Shown here piece after piece: positions 7,319 through 14,494 of a stretch of DNA of 16,888 nt. Numbering within the stretch: position 1 is the stretch's first letter; every line of letters starts with the position of its first letter. The notes beneath the pieces are model-generated. The model was not told where the DNA came from. It was given only the letters and a program-made list of their open reading frames with translations, and searched no databases. Position numbers and translations under genes: made by a program. The stretch comes from CAYRWR01 sp964537555. Lineage in GTDB: Bacteria; Spirochaetota; Brevinematia; Brevinematales; CAYRWR01. The stretch is taken from contig CAZIAD010000064.1 in the NCBI GenBank assembly GCA_964537555.1, positions 1-16,888 of the forward strand. Reading direction: 5' to 3'.

Positions 7319-7777
7319 TTAATCTTCCTTTTTTATTACTATGACAAAATCACCCCGGAACTGCGCCAGGACTGTTTCACTATTATCATCTCTTACATCC
7401 ACTGATACAGAGACCCGGCCTTTTCCGAAACGCTCCAGGCTGGCCCTGAGACGGGAAAGCTCATCCCCGTCCAGTATCCGGTTGACGGCCGTAAAGTCTG
7501 CCAGCACCGGGGCCAGAAAGTCCACATGGCTGTTCTGAATCACGATCACTGCCCCGGGATCGATATCCTCCATGATGAGCCGGACCCGCGACCAGGCCGC
7601 CAGGGTCATGATAGTGGAGATACTGCCCCCGAACACCGAATCCCGGTGATTGATATGCTCCCGGTAGCTGCCCCGCACAAACACCTGTTCAGAAGTGATC
7701 CTTTCTATTATAAAGTGATTGGCAGCAATTATAGGTATATGGTCGTAGATGTATTGCTGGAGCTCCTGTGCATTCAT
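7319..7777 (-). CDS. YiiD C-terminal-like hotdog thioesterase, copy 1
   Basis: A 152-residue protein with HINHRDSVFGGSISTIMTL and NSHVDFLAP, the same landmarks as its downstream paralogue. ATG 7777 follows a strong Shine-Dalgarno (GGAGGTG). It is the first gene of a two-gene minus-strand unit, divergent from the ankyrin gene with a 141-bp shared upstream region. Two half-size hotdog proteins encoded side by side could form a heterodimer or mixed oligomer. That is inference. Confidence 0.75.
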   Translation of the reverse strand: MNAQELQQYIYDHIPIIAANHFIIERITSEQVFVRGSYREHINHRDSVFGGSISTIMTLAAWSRVRLIMEDIDPGAVIVIQNSHVDFLAPVLADFTAVNRILDGDELSRLRASLERFGKGRVSVSVDVRDDNSETVLAQFRGDFVIVIKKED

Positions 7778-7873
7778 TTTTCACCTCCGGAAATTTTAAC
7801 ATGCCTGAAGAGGAAAATCCAGATTGCTGTTAGATGAACTGCAAATATCAGTAATTTTCTAAAAACAAAATAT

Positions 7874-7884
7874 TGGTATATACT
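7874..7884 (+). promoter_or_regulatory. Possible extended -10 promoter for the ankyrin gene
   Basis: TGGTATATA (7874-7882), overlapping TATACT (7879-7884), fits an extended -10 element about 35-45 nt before the start codon at 7919. No convincing -35 is seen. Weak call. Confidence 0.3.
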
Positions 7885-7918
7885 TTAATATGTCCATCTT
7901 GATCTGAGGGAGTTATTT

Positions 7919-9217
7919 ATGAAAAAAATTGCGATCACTTTATTTTTTCTCAGTCTGTTTTTACCCCTGTTCGGGGAAAATGACTACAAAGACTGTGTCA
8001 CACCACTTTATCAGGCCTGTAAAGATAATAACCGCATAAAGATCGATCTGCTCCTGAGCAAGGGAGCGGATATCAATCAGAAAAACCCTTCCTGTGATGA
8101 ACGCTGGGATTTTTCCGGTGAGACTCCCCTGTATGCAGCCATAGATCAAAGAAACACAGACCTGGCGAAATACCTTATAAAGCGGGGTGCCCGTTTGGAT
8201 ATCAGCACGGTTAACAGCGGTACTCCTTTGCACAAGGCCGCCCGGTCCGGAAATAGTGAATTGATCCAGCTGCTTCTGGATCAGGGAGTGGATGTCAATG
8301 CCAATCTTTACGATGCTGATGAACTGCCTGGTTACGGCGGTACCGGACTGGCCCTGCATATGGCCACCGATCAGGCGCTCTATGATCTCGACAAAAATTA
8401 TCACAACGAATATAAAAACCTGATACAGACCATTAAAATAATGGTGGAAAAAGGAGCTGATCTGAATGCAGTAAGAAATGAAGATGGAAAAACCGTCCTG
8501 TATATGGCTATTGAGGAAAGAGACCCTGATCTGGCCCGCTATTTTATAGAGAAAGGGGCTGATGTAAATATTGCCACCCATGAGGGCACCACTCCCCTGA
8601 TACTGTGCTGCTATTTGAGTGACTGGGAAATGATAGAGCTGCTCCTTCAGAAAGGGGCCGATACCGAGATGACCGATCTCAAAAGATCCTACACAGCCCT
8701 GGCCTGGGCTTATTATTATGATAACAGAAAGGCTATAGATATCCTGGAGAAATATCATGCCCAAAAAAAACATCCATCGGTAAGTATAGCCATCAAATTA
8801 AGAAAAGCTGAGGCCTGGGAAGATTTTACGGATAATCTATCCCGGTTTTTTCTCTATACCGGCATACCCCTGCTCTATACCGGACTATCAATATACCTCT
8901 TCGAAAGCCACTTTAAAAACAACCCTTCTGCCAACTGGATGGGTAGTTTTAACGCCTATACTCTGGGCATTGGAGTGACAGGCATCCTGGGGGCAGTGCT
9001 AGCAGCAGAATTATGGCCTAAATCACAAGGATTCCTGGGAGAACTGAACAAACTCAATGGACTGCTCTGGGGCGGGATAGGCGGTGCGGCGCTGGGCATC
9101 ATACTGGTGCGTGCCCTGGATCTGCCCCGGCACTTTCAGGAGAACCGGGGATTGTACTACCTCACTCCAGCCATCAGCCTCAGTATTCCCATCATCATAT
9201 ACAGCCTGGAGTTCTGA
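7919..9217 (+). CDS. Exported ankyrin-repeat protein with multi-pass C-terminus
   Basis: 432 residues. Residues 1-19 form a signal peptide (MKKIAITLFF, hydrophobic core, then FGEN). Six or seven ankyrin repeats follow at about 27-54, 67-97, 100-130, 141-185 (with an insertion), 189-219, 222-253 and 256-282, with typical LLLxKGADIN and GxTPLxxA elements. The last ~130 residues contain about four hydrophobic segments (312-327, 345-363, 382-400, 415-430), glycine-rich in the middle two. A periplasm-facing repeat domain anchored by a small membrane domain is the likely topology. Function unknown: ankyrin repeats only imply protein contacts. SD GAGGGAG precedes the ATG. The stop abuts the stop of the convergent lipoprotein gene without any spacer. 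Confidence 0.85.
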   Translation: MKKIAITLFFLSLFLPLFGENDYKDCVTPLYQACKDNNRIKIDLLLSKGADINQKNPSCDERWDFSGETPLYAAIDQRNTDLAKYLIKRGARLDISTVNSGTPLHKAARSGNSELIQLLLDQGVDVNANLYDADELPGYGGTGLALHMATDQALYDLDKNYHNEYKNLIQTIKIMVEKGADLNAVRNEDGKTVLYMAIEERDPDLARYFIEKGADVNIATHEGTTPLILCCYLSDWEMIELLLQKGADTEMTDLKRSYTALAWAYYYDNRKAIDILEKYHAQKKHPSVSIAIKLRKAEAWEDFTDNLSRFFLYTGIPLLYTGLSIYLFESHFKNNPSANWMGSFNAYTLGIGVTGILGAVLAAELWPKSQGFLGELNKLNGLLWGGIGGAALGIILVRALDLPRHFQENRGLYYLTPAISLSIPIIIYSLEF

Positions 9218-9625
9218 TCATTGATTTTTTATGCGGCTTAAAAATGCTTCGACCTGTTTTTTCTCCTCAGACTGGGGAGACAGGATGATCATCATTTCTC
9301 TATCTGTAAACACCAGTCTTATCATCCCGCTCATCATGACCCGTTTATCCATCAGATCGTGGGTTTTCCCGGCTATCCCCTGGAACAGTCTCTCCATCTC
9401 TGAGATTTCGTCTGCGTTTAGTAATCGCTGCCACTTTTCTCCTCCCGAGTAAGTCCCGCTGGAACTTTCCAATGGAGTGACCGGATCATAGTTCAGGATG
9501 CCACTGGCATTACTATAACTGTAATGATTATTACTACCGTCAAAATAGTGTATCTCTTTCAATCCAGGCTCCTTGCAGGAAAATACTAAAAACAGTAAAC
9601 TTACGATAAAAAAGATGTTTTTCAT
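9218..9625 (-). CDS. Small lipoprotein of unknown function
   Basis: 135 residues. The N-terminus MKNIFFIVSLLFLVFSC is a lipoprotein signal with Cys17 as the likely lipidated residue. The FSC lipobox is loose, as often seen in spirochaetes. The mature part has no recognised domain: an acidic, tyrosine/serine-rich start, then DEISEMERLFQ and a C-terminal mixed region. ATG 9625 has GGGAG upstream. It is 51 bp downstream of the two-TM gene and probably part of the same minus-strand unit. Confidence 0.75.
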   Translation of the reverse strand: MKNIFFIVSLLFLVFSCKEPGLKEIHYFDGSNNHYSYSNASGILNYDPVTPLESSSGTYSGGEKWQRLLNADEISEMERLFQGIAGKTHDLMDKRVMMSGMIRLVFTDREMMIILSPQSEEKKQVEAFLSRIKNQ

Positions 9626-9676
9626 TACATACTCCCGCTTAATGATAACTCATCATAAACCATATCCAGTACTATT

Positions 9677-10198
9677 TCAAACATCGGGAGATCTTTCTTC
9701 CTCTGCCCACTTACACCTGGTGACTTCTTTCAGCCAGTCCCGAAAGGCCACGGCATCTTCTTCCTGTTCATACTCTTCGAGCTGAAAATACTTCGGAGTT
9801 AAAATAACAGTATAACGATGCGGGTGGAAGGAGCGGGCCCTTAAGTCTTCAATGATTAAGGACTGAAATGAACCCAGGGGATGCCTGATAGTTCTGACTG
9901 GATGATAAAATACAAAGAATACTTCATCCAGACTATTTTCTGCAATATTCAAAATGACTTTTTTATTATAGATCCAGAACCACAGCCAGACTATTCCGGC
10001 TAGTCCTGTCAGCACCATCCCTGCTACTTTCCATAACTGATGTCTGGCAAAGGCAATCATACATATAGGGCCGAGGGCGTAGGTAGCCAGTAAGACCCCC
10101 ATAAAAAGGATGACCAGAATACGGGATTTCAGGCCTTCCACATCCTGTGTAATGAGGTATGCATGGCCCCGGGGCAGCATTTTAGGGGGCTGAAACAT
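9677..10198 (-). CDS. Two-TM membrane protein of unknown function
   Basis: I place the start at the ATG at 10198 (AAGGA 8 nt upstream), giving 173 residues. A longer frame to 10267 would overlap the upstream gene by 38 nt. Residues ~26-49 and ~56-77 are hydrophobic helices. After them comes a soluble ~95-residue region with strand-like blocks (KVILNIAEN, EVFFVFY, YTVILTPKYF) that could be PH-like, and an acidic tail. No family recognised. The upstream toroid gene ends 32 bp before this start, so the two are probably co-transcribed. Confidence 0.7.
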   Translation of the reverse strand: MFQPPKMLPRGHAYLITQDVEGLKSRILVILFMGVLLATYALGPICMIAFARHQLWKVAGMVLTGLAGIVWLWFWIYNKKVILNIAENSLDEVFFVFYHPVRTIRHPLGSFQSLIIEDLRARSFHPHRYTVILTPKYFQLEEYEQEEDAVAFRDWLKEVTRCKWAEEERSPDV

Positions 10199-10229
10199 GG
10201 TCGCTATCCTTATGATTAGTAGTATCTTT

Positions 10230-11162
10230 TCAAAGACTATTGTAACATTCCAGGACTTTAAGGGCAAAAAAAGTGATCCATCGGCTGGGCTGGCCCGTCT
10301 CTTCCATGGTAAAATGGACTTTTCCCGGATGGGGCCGCATCATGACCCACAGCCCGTCTTTTTTTCTGCGGGATAGGATGCAGTCTAATGAGGGCTGCAT
10401 CCGGCTGTCATAGGGATGTGCGCTGTCTGTAAAATAGGCCAGGGCCCTCAGGATATCATATCTCCAGCGGTGGGGAAAAGTGAGATGTAGAAACCTGGGA
10501 TCAATGACATCGCCGGTGCTGCAGGATTTGTAGAGCTGATGTTTTAACAAGAATTCTTCGCCCTGTATTCGGGCTTTTTTTATTTCAGGCAGCCGATGTC
10601 TGCCTCCCTGTTTTTCATACTCCCACAGGCCTTCCAGGACAGAGAGTGTAGTATGCAATGATGACTTGCGGGCACCGTGGACATCCTCACAGTTCCAGCC
10701 CCCGTCAGGCATGCTACGGCCCAGCAGGAAGTCGACCAGCTCAGAAAGAAAACTGTCCCGCATCTTAAACCAGGAGCCTATGTTCAGGAACATGCCCTGC
10801 AGACAGACATCACTGTAGGTGATACTCTGAGCTACATTTATCCCCCCGCTATCCCCCCGCTTCCAGGTATAGAGCATATTCAGTGTCTTTTCTACCTGAG
10901 GATGGCCCGGATATATGCAGAGATAGCGCAGATCGAGCAGAGTGTAGAAGGTACTGGTCCACTTGGGCTGATAGAGCCTGTCCCCCCAGTGCCTGTCAGG
11001 CTTCTGCAGGGATAAGAGCTGAGCAGCCCATCCCTCCCCGGCTATACGGGACTGCAGGGCTGCCAGAGACTGCTCATCCGAGCGGAGGATATCCCTGTGG
11101 ACCCTGAATTGCAGGGCCACATCACCTTCGAGGAGCCACTGAATAATAGCTTCCCGGTTCAT
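10230..11162 (-). CDS. Alpha/alpha-toroid protein related to prenyltransferase/squalene-cyclase repeats
   Basis: 310 residues with repeated helical pairs and QW-like turns: MPDGGWNCED (151-160) and RKKDGLWV (266-273), plus HTTLSVLEGLWEYE and a later WITFFALKVLE segment. This matches the prenyltransferase/squalene-oxidase repeat fold but lacks a DxDD-type cyclase acid motif that I can see, so terpene-cyclase activity is not supported. No signal peptide is visible, so it is probably cytoplasmic. Its start overlaps the upstream gene by ATGA, and no strong SD is present, which points to translational coupling. Function unknown. Confidence 0.8.
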   Translation of the reverse strand: MNREAIIQWLLEGDVALQFRVHRDILRSDEQSLAALQSRIAGEGWAAQLLSLQKPDRHWGDRLYQPKWTSTFYTLLDLRYLCIYPGHPQVEKTLNMLYTWKRGDSGGINVAQSITYSDVCLQGMFLNIGSWFKMRDSFLSELVDFLLGRSMPDGGWNCEDVHGARKSSLHTTLSVLEGLWEYEKQGGRHRLPEIKKARIQGEEFLLKHQLYKSCSTGDVIDPRFLHLTFPHRWRYDILRALAYFTDSAHPYDSRMQPSLDCILSRRKKDGLWVMMRPHPGKVHFTMEETGQPSRWITFFALKVLECYNSL

Positions 11163-11614
11163 TTTTTTCTCGGCTTGAGTTGGTAGGAAATCCGGTGGAT
11201 TTTATTGGTCTCTCCGGGAGGCATGCCTATATAGTAGGTGTAAGGTGAGTTGTGATTGCCCTTATCATCTATCCAGGTAAACTTGAAATAGCGGTAGGTC
11301 TTATCCTCGTCCTGTTTCATCTCCCGTCCCAGAAAATCCAGGGTTGAGAAATCATAGGGACGGGTGGACCTGAAGTGCTTAAGCAGGGCCATAAAGCTGT
11401 TCCGGTTGGAATAGGCCATCTGGGGAGGATCCCAGGCGTAATTGGTCCAGCAGGCCTCGTGGTTACCTATAAAGACATCCAGGAGGTACTCCAGGGCGAG
11501 CTGCTGCTGACGGATGAGATGAGACTCTTCCGGCCCGGGGAAATTCTGACCCCTTAGCCATTCAGGAGACATGAGACCTAATAATGTTATCGAAATTAGG
11601 ATATGCTGTTTCAA
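11159..11614 (-). CDS. Exported protein of unknown function, TTG start
   Basis: I choose the TTG at 11614 over the ATG at 11626. GGAGGTG (11618-11624) lies just before the TTG, while the ATG sits inside or upstream of the SD and at the predicted transcription start. The 151-residue product begins MKQHILISITLLGLM, a probable signal peptide. It has no Cys near the cleavage site, so it is not a lipoprotein. The rest is rich in aromatic residues (CWTNYAWDPP, TYRYFKFTWIDDKG, YTYYIGMPPG) and unrecognised. First gene of the minus-strand cluster. Its stop overlaps the next start by ATGA. Confidence 0.75.
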   Translation of the reverse strand: MKQHILISITLLGLMSPEWLRGQNFPGPEESHLIRQQQLALEYLLDVFIGNHEACWTNYAWDPPQMAYSNRNSFMALLKHFRSTRPYDFSTLDFLGREMKQDEDKTYRYFKFTWIDDKGNHNSPYTYYIGMPPGETNKIHRISYQLKPRKK

Positions 11615-11617
11615 AGG

Positions 11618-11624
11618 CACCTCC
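11618..11624 (-). promoter_or_regulatory. Shine-Dalgarno deciding the TTG start
   Basis: GGAGGTG on the minus strand, with GGAGG ending 5 nt before the TTG at 11614. With transcription predicted to begin near 11625, the leader would be only about 10 nt and consist almost entirely of this site. Confidence 0.6.
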
Positions 11625-11631
11625 ATTTGCT

Positions 11632-11659
11632 ATTATAAAGCAGCCATAATATTTGTCAA
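11632..11659 (-). promoter_or_regulatory. Consensus sigma70 promoter of the four-gene minus-strand cluster
   Basis: On the minus strand TTGACA (11654-11659) and TATAAT (11632-11637), both perfect matches, are separated by 16 bp. It drives the exported protein, toroid protein, two-TM protein and possibly the lipoprotein. Confidence 0.85.
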
Positions 11660-11735
11660 AATAAGGAATAAGGACGATTTATGGAGATTTCCTGAAAAAA
11701 TCGATAAAATAACAGACCATTAAGAGGAGCATCCT

Positions 11736-12680
11736 TTGAAAAAGTCGAAAGTGTTTATTGATGGCCAGCATGGCACAGTGGGTTTAAAGATCCGTGAGCG
11801 TCTGGCACAGCGTGATGATATAGATATCCTGGAGATAGACAGCTCCCTCAGGAAAGACAGGAAGGAAAAACAAAGACTCCTGAATGAGGCCGACATTGTG
11901 TTCCTGTGCCTGCCTGATGATGCCGCTAGGGAATCTGTCTCCCTGGTCACTGAGCCCCATGTCAGGATACTGGACGGCAGTACGGCTCACCGTACTCATG
12001 CAGACTGGGCTTACGGTATTCCCGAATTACATCCCGGACAGAGAGACCTGATCCGGCAGTCTCACCGCATCACCGTCCCGGGCTGTTATGCTACCGGCTT
12101 TAACATGCTCCTCCACCCCCTGGTCTCCCGGGGTATTGTACCCTCCTCCTATCAGGTATCTACCTATGCTATCACCGGTTACAGCGGGGGCGGCAAGCAG
12201 ATGATCGCTGACTTTAGCGCAAATGGACATCTGCCCGAATGGGCGGCACGTCCTAAAAACCTGAACCTGCGGCACAAGCACCTGCCCGAGATGCACCTCT
12301 ACAGCCTGCTGGATAAGGCTCCTCTGTTCAGCCCCATAGTGGCTAATTTCTATAATGGGATGCTGGTATTTGTTCCTTTATACAAAGAGCTCTTGCTGAA
12401 GAAATGGGGCCAGGCTGAATTGATAGCCTTTTATCAGGAATACTACCAGGATGAAGGATTTTTACGGATCATTGATAAGCCAGCCCTGGACTCCATAAAT
12501 GCCGAATTTCTGTCTGCCACTACCTGTAATGACAGCAATGACCTGGAAATTCTGGTATTTGAAAATGATAACCAGATAATGCTGGTATCCCGCCTGGATA
12601 ACCTGGGTAAAGGGGCCTCCGGGGCAGCGGTACAGAACATGAATATCCTGCTGGGAGTCCCGGAGAATACAGGATTGTAA
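11736..12680 (+). CDS. argC: N-acetyl-gamma-glutamyl-phosphate reductase, short (type 2) form
   Basis: Third step of arginine synthesis: NADPH-dependent reduction of N-acetylglutamyl phosphate to the semialdehyde. The 314-residue length fits the shorter ArgC type. The N-terminus FIDGQHGTVG (8-17) is the nucleotide-binding loop, GSTAHR is at 81-86, the catalytic Cys is in PGCYATG (Cys117), GYSGGGK is at 148-154, and HKHLPEMH supplies conserved histidines. It starts at TTG 11736, 6 nt after GAGGAG. No other arg gene is in the window, so it is detached from an arginine operon here. An acetyltransferase follows 23 nt downstream of its stop. Confidence 0.92.
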   Translation: MKKSKVFIDGQHGTVGLKIRERLAQRDDIDILEIDSSLRKDRKEKQRLLNEADIVFLCLPDDAARESVSLVTEPHVRILDGSTAHRTHADWAYGIPELHPGQRDLIRQSHRITVPGCYATGFNMLLHPLVSRGIVPSSYQVSTYAITGYSGGGKQMIADFSANGHLPEWAARPKNLNLRHKHLPEMHLYSLLDKAPLFSPIVANFYNGMLVFVPLYKELLLKKWGQAELIAFYQEYYQDEGFLRIIDKPALDSINAEFLSATTCNDSNDLEILVFENDNQIMLVSRLDNLGKGASGAAVQNMNILLGVPENTGL

Positions 12681-12703
12681 AAAATTAAAGGAGAATGCTT
12701 TTA

Positions 12704-13231
12704 ATGTTTATACATTCGGCTGGACCGGAGGACTGTTCCGGAATAGCCCGTGTACAGGTCGAATCTAACCGTACTACTTATAGAGGAATCATGCCCGATG
12801 ACTACCTGGATGGCTTGTCAGTTGAGGACAAAACCTCCAGCTGGATGAAACGTTTATTTGGAGAGAAAAATGACCAGACTGCCCTGGTCGCAATGGTAGA
12901 CAAAGTGATAGTGGGATTTATCTGTGGAAGTACGGTTCAGACTGATCCTGACTACCAGAGGGAGATCCATGCCCTTTACATTCTGGAACAGTTCCAGGGT
13001 CGGGGAATAGGCCGTGAATTAATGACGCAACAGGTCACACACTACCTCAGTCAGGATATTCAGTCAATGATGCTGTGGACATTATATGACAATAAGTCTA
13101 AACACTTCTATGAAAAATTAGGAGGAGTGTTAATTAAGGAACGTACAATCGACAGGGGCGGGAAGGACCTCCGGTCTATAGCCTACGGCTGGAGGAACAT
13201 AATAAAAATAAGAGGGGATTCACGCTGTTAG
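12704..13231 (+). CDS. GNAT-family N-acetyltransferase
   Basis: The ATG at 12704 is preferred over 12695 because AAAGGAG ends 10 nt before the former and only 1 nt before the latter. The 175-residue protein has the GNAT N-terminal pattern YRGIMPDDYLDGLS (26-39) and the acetyl-CoA loop QGRGIG (98-103), then LWTLYDNKSKHFYEKLGG in the motif-B region. Substrate unknown. Proximity to argC might suggest amino-acid acetylation, but this is only a guess. Its stop overlaps the probable CTG start of the next gene by 7 nt. Confidence 0.85.
   Translation: MFIHSAGPEDCSGIARVQVESNRTTYRGIMPDDYLDGLSVEDKTSSWMKRLFGEKNDQTALVAMVDKVIVGFICGSTVQTDPDYQREIHALYILEQFQGRGIGRELMTQQVTHYLSQDIQSMMLWTLYDNKSKHFYEKLGGVLIKERTIDRGGKDLRSIAYGWRNIIKIRGDSRC
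13212..13217 (+). promoter_or_regulatory. Shine-Dalgarno pointing to a CTG start
   Basis: GAGGGG lies 7 nt before the CTG at 13225. No ATG, GTG or TTG occurs in this frame between the preceding in-frame stop (13135) and the ATG at 13345, which is past the Walker A motif. Confidence 0.5.
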
Positions 13232-13890
13232 ACTATATAATAGAAGTCATAAGCTATCTTAAAAAAGCAAAACCTCTGCTGATCGCTTTTGACGGGGTAG
13301 ACACATCCGGGAAGACTACACTGGCAGACCAGGTATATGCGCACATGAAAAAGCAGGCTGTATTTGAACCGATAAGAATCCAGATAGACCGCTTTCATAA
13401 TCCGGTAGATATCAGGACCCAAAAGGGAGCATTATCCCCCCAGGGATTTTTCTATGACAGCTTTGATTACCCGGCCATAATTAAAAATGTCATTGAACCA
13501 GTTAAAAAAGGGAAAGGAAAGATAGTGCCCGGATGCTTTGATTATCGTTCAGAAACGGCCATCAAAACGGATGAAATCCCTGTAACTAGTGATTCTATTA
13601 TACTTTTTGACGGAATCTTCATGAACAGGGATGAGCTCACCCGATATTGGGATCTCTCTATTTTTCTGGATGTCAGTTTTGATACTGTATTAAAAAGAGC
13701 TCTTATCCGGGACACTGCATACTTTGGGAATGCAGAGACTGTAAAAGAAAAATACCTGAATCGCTACATCCCCGGTGAAAAAATCTATCTGGATAGCTGT
13801 CACCCTATGAAAAGAGCTGATATTGTCATTGATAACAATGATTATCATCATCCGATTATTGTAAAGAAATACCCCGGAAAGTCCCTATGA
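13225..13890 (+). CDS. Uridine-kinase-like P-loop kinase, probable CTG start
   Basis: The Walker A motif GVDTSGKT is encoded at nt 13294-13317, upstream of the first in-frame ATG (13345), so the ATG start would give a dead enzyme. Taking CTG 13225 gives 221 residues with FDGVDTSGKTTLA (residues 22-34), a substrate-loop-like QIDRFHNP, LFDGIF, WDLSIFLDV, KRALIRD and RYIPGEKIYLD. This order matches bacterial uridine-kinase-like NTPases that phosphorylate small molecules. The true substrate is uncertain. It overlaps the GNAT stop by 7 nt and the next gene's start by ATGA, so it sits inside a coupled operon. If CTG is not the start, a frameshift from sequencing near 13220 is the alternative. Confidence 0.8.
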   Translation: MLDYIIEVISYLKKAKPLLIAFDGVDTSGKTTLADQVYAHMKKQAVFEPIRIQIDRFHNPVDIRTQKGALSPQGFFYDSFDYPAIIKNVIEPVKKGKGKIVPGCFDYRSETAIKTDEIPVTSDSIILFDGIFMNRDELTRYWDLSIFLDVSFDTVLKRALIRDTAYFGNAETVKEKYLNRYIPGEKIYLDSCHPMKRADIVIDNNDYHHPIIVKKYPGKSL

Positions 13891-14450
13891 AAGAGTATAA
13901 GCGAGACTACCCCCTCTTTTCCCTGTGCGGGCTGAACTGTGGACTCTGCCCCCGCTATCATACCGAAGGTAAGTCCCGCTGTCCCGGCTGCGGGGGCCCG
14001 GACTTTCATCTCAGACACCCCTCCTGCGCCGTCATCAACTGTAATCTAAAAAAAGACCTGGTAGAATACTGTTACCAGTGCTCTCACTACCCCTGTGCCA
14101 AATATGCCGCACCCTCAGCTACAGATTCCTTTATCAGCTATCGAAATGTGATCCGAGATCTGGAAAAAGCCAGGGACAAGGGGCTGGATGTGTACAAGCA
14201 GGAGATGGAAGAAAAAATACAGATACTGGAGACCCTGATCAGGGACTGGAATGACGGGCGTCAAAAAGGCTTTTACTGCCTGGCGGTCAATCTTCTGGAA
14301 GTGGGTGACTTGCGTGACATCATGGATCTTATCCGGGGGCGTATTCACACCCAGGACTTAGACCGGCCATCAAAGATCAATCTTATTGCCAAATTGATTC
14401 ATGAAATAGCAGAAGAGAAAAATATTGACCTAAAACTTAGGAAACATTAA
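13887..14450 (+). CDS. DUF3795-type cysteine-rich protein
   Basis: 187 residues. The N-terminal ~75 residues are full of paired cysteines: LCGLNCGLCPRY (C14, C18, C21), RCPGCGG (C32, C35), then C47, C52, C62, C65 and C70. This matches the DUF3795 pattern and is probably a zinc or Fe-S site. The remainder is charged helical sequence (about 85-187) without a recognised fold. No enzymatic role is known to me. Its start overlaps the kinase stop (ATGA). Confidence 0.75.
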   Translation: MKEYKRDYPLFSLCGLNCGLCPRYHTEGKSRCPGCGGPDFHLRHPSCAVINCNLKKDLVEYCYQCSHYPCAKYAAPSATDSFISYRNVIRDLEKARDKGLDVYKQEMEEKIQILETLIRDWNDGRQKGFYCLAVNLLEVGDLRDIMDLIRGRIHTQDLDRPSKINLIAKLIHEIAEEKNIDLKLRKH

Positions 14451-14494
14451 GCTTACCCCAGAAAAAATTCCATTATCAACTGCAAGAGGATAAA

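Noticed and set aside
10199..10267. Longer N-terminus of the two-TM protein (start at 10267)
   Set aside because: It overlaps the upstream gene by 38 nt, while the ATG at 10198 has a well-placed AAGGA.
13345..13347. ATG 13345 as the start of the kinase
   Set aside because: It would remove the Walker A motif encoded at 13294-13317 in the same open frame.
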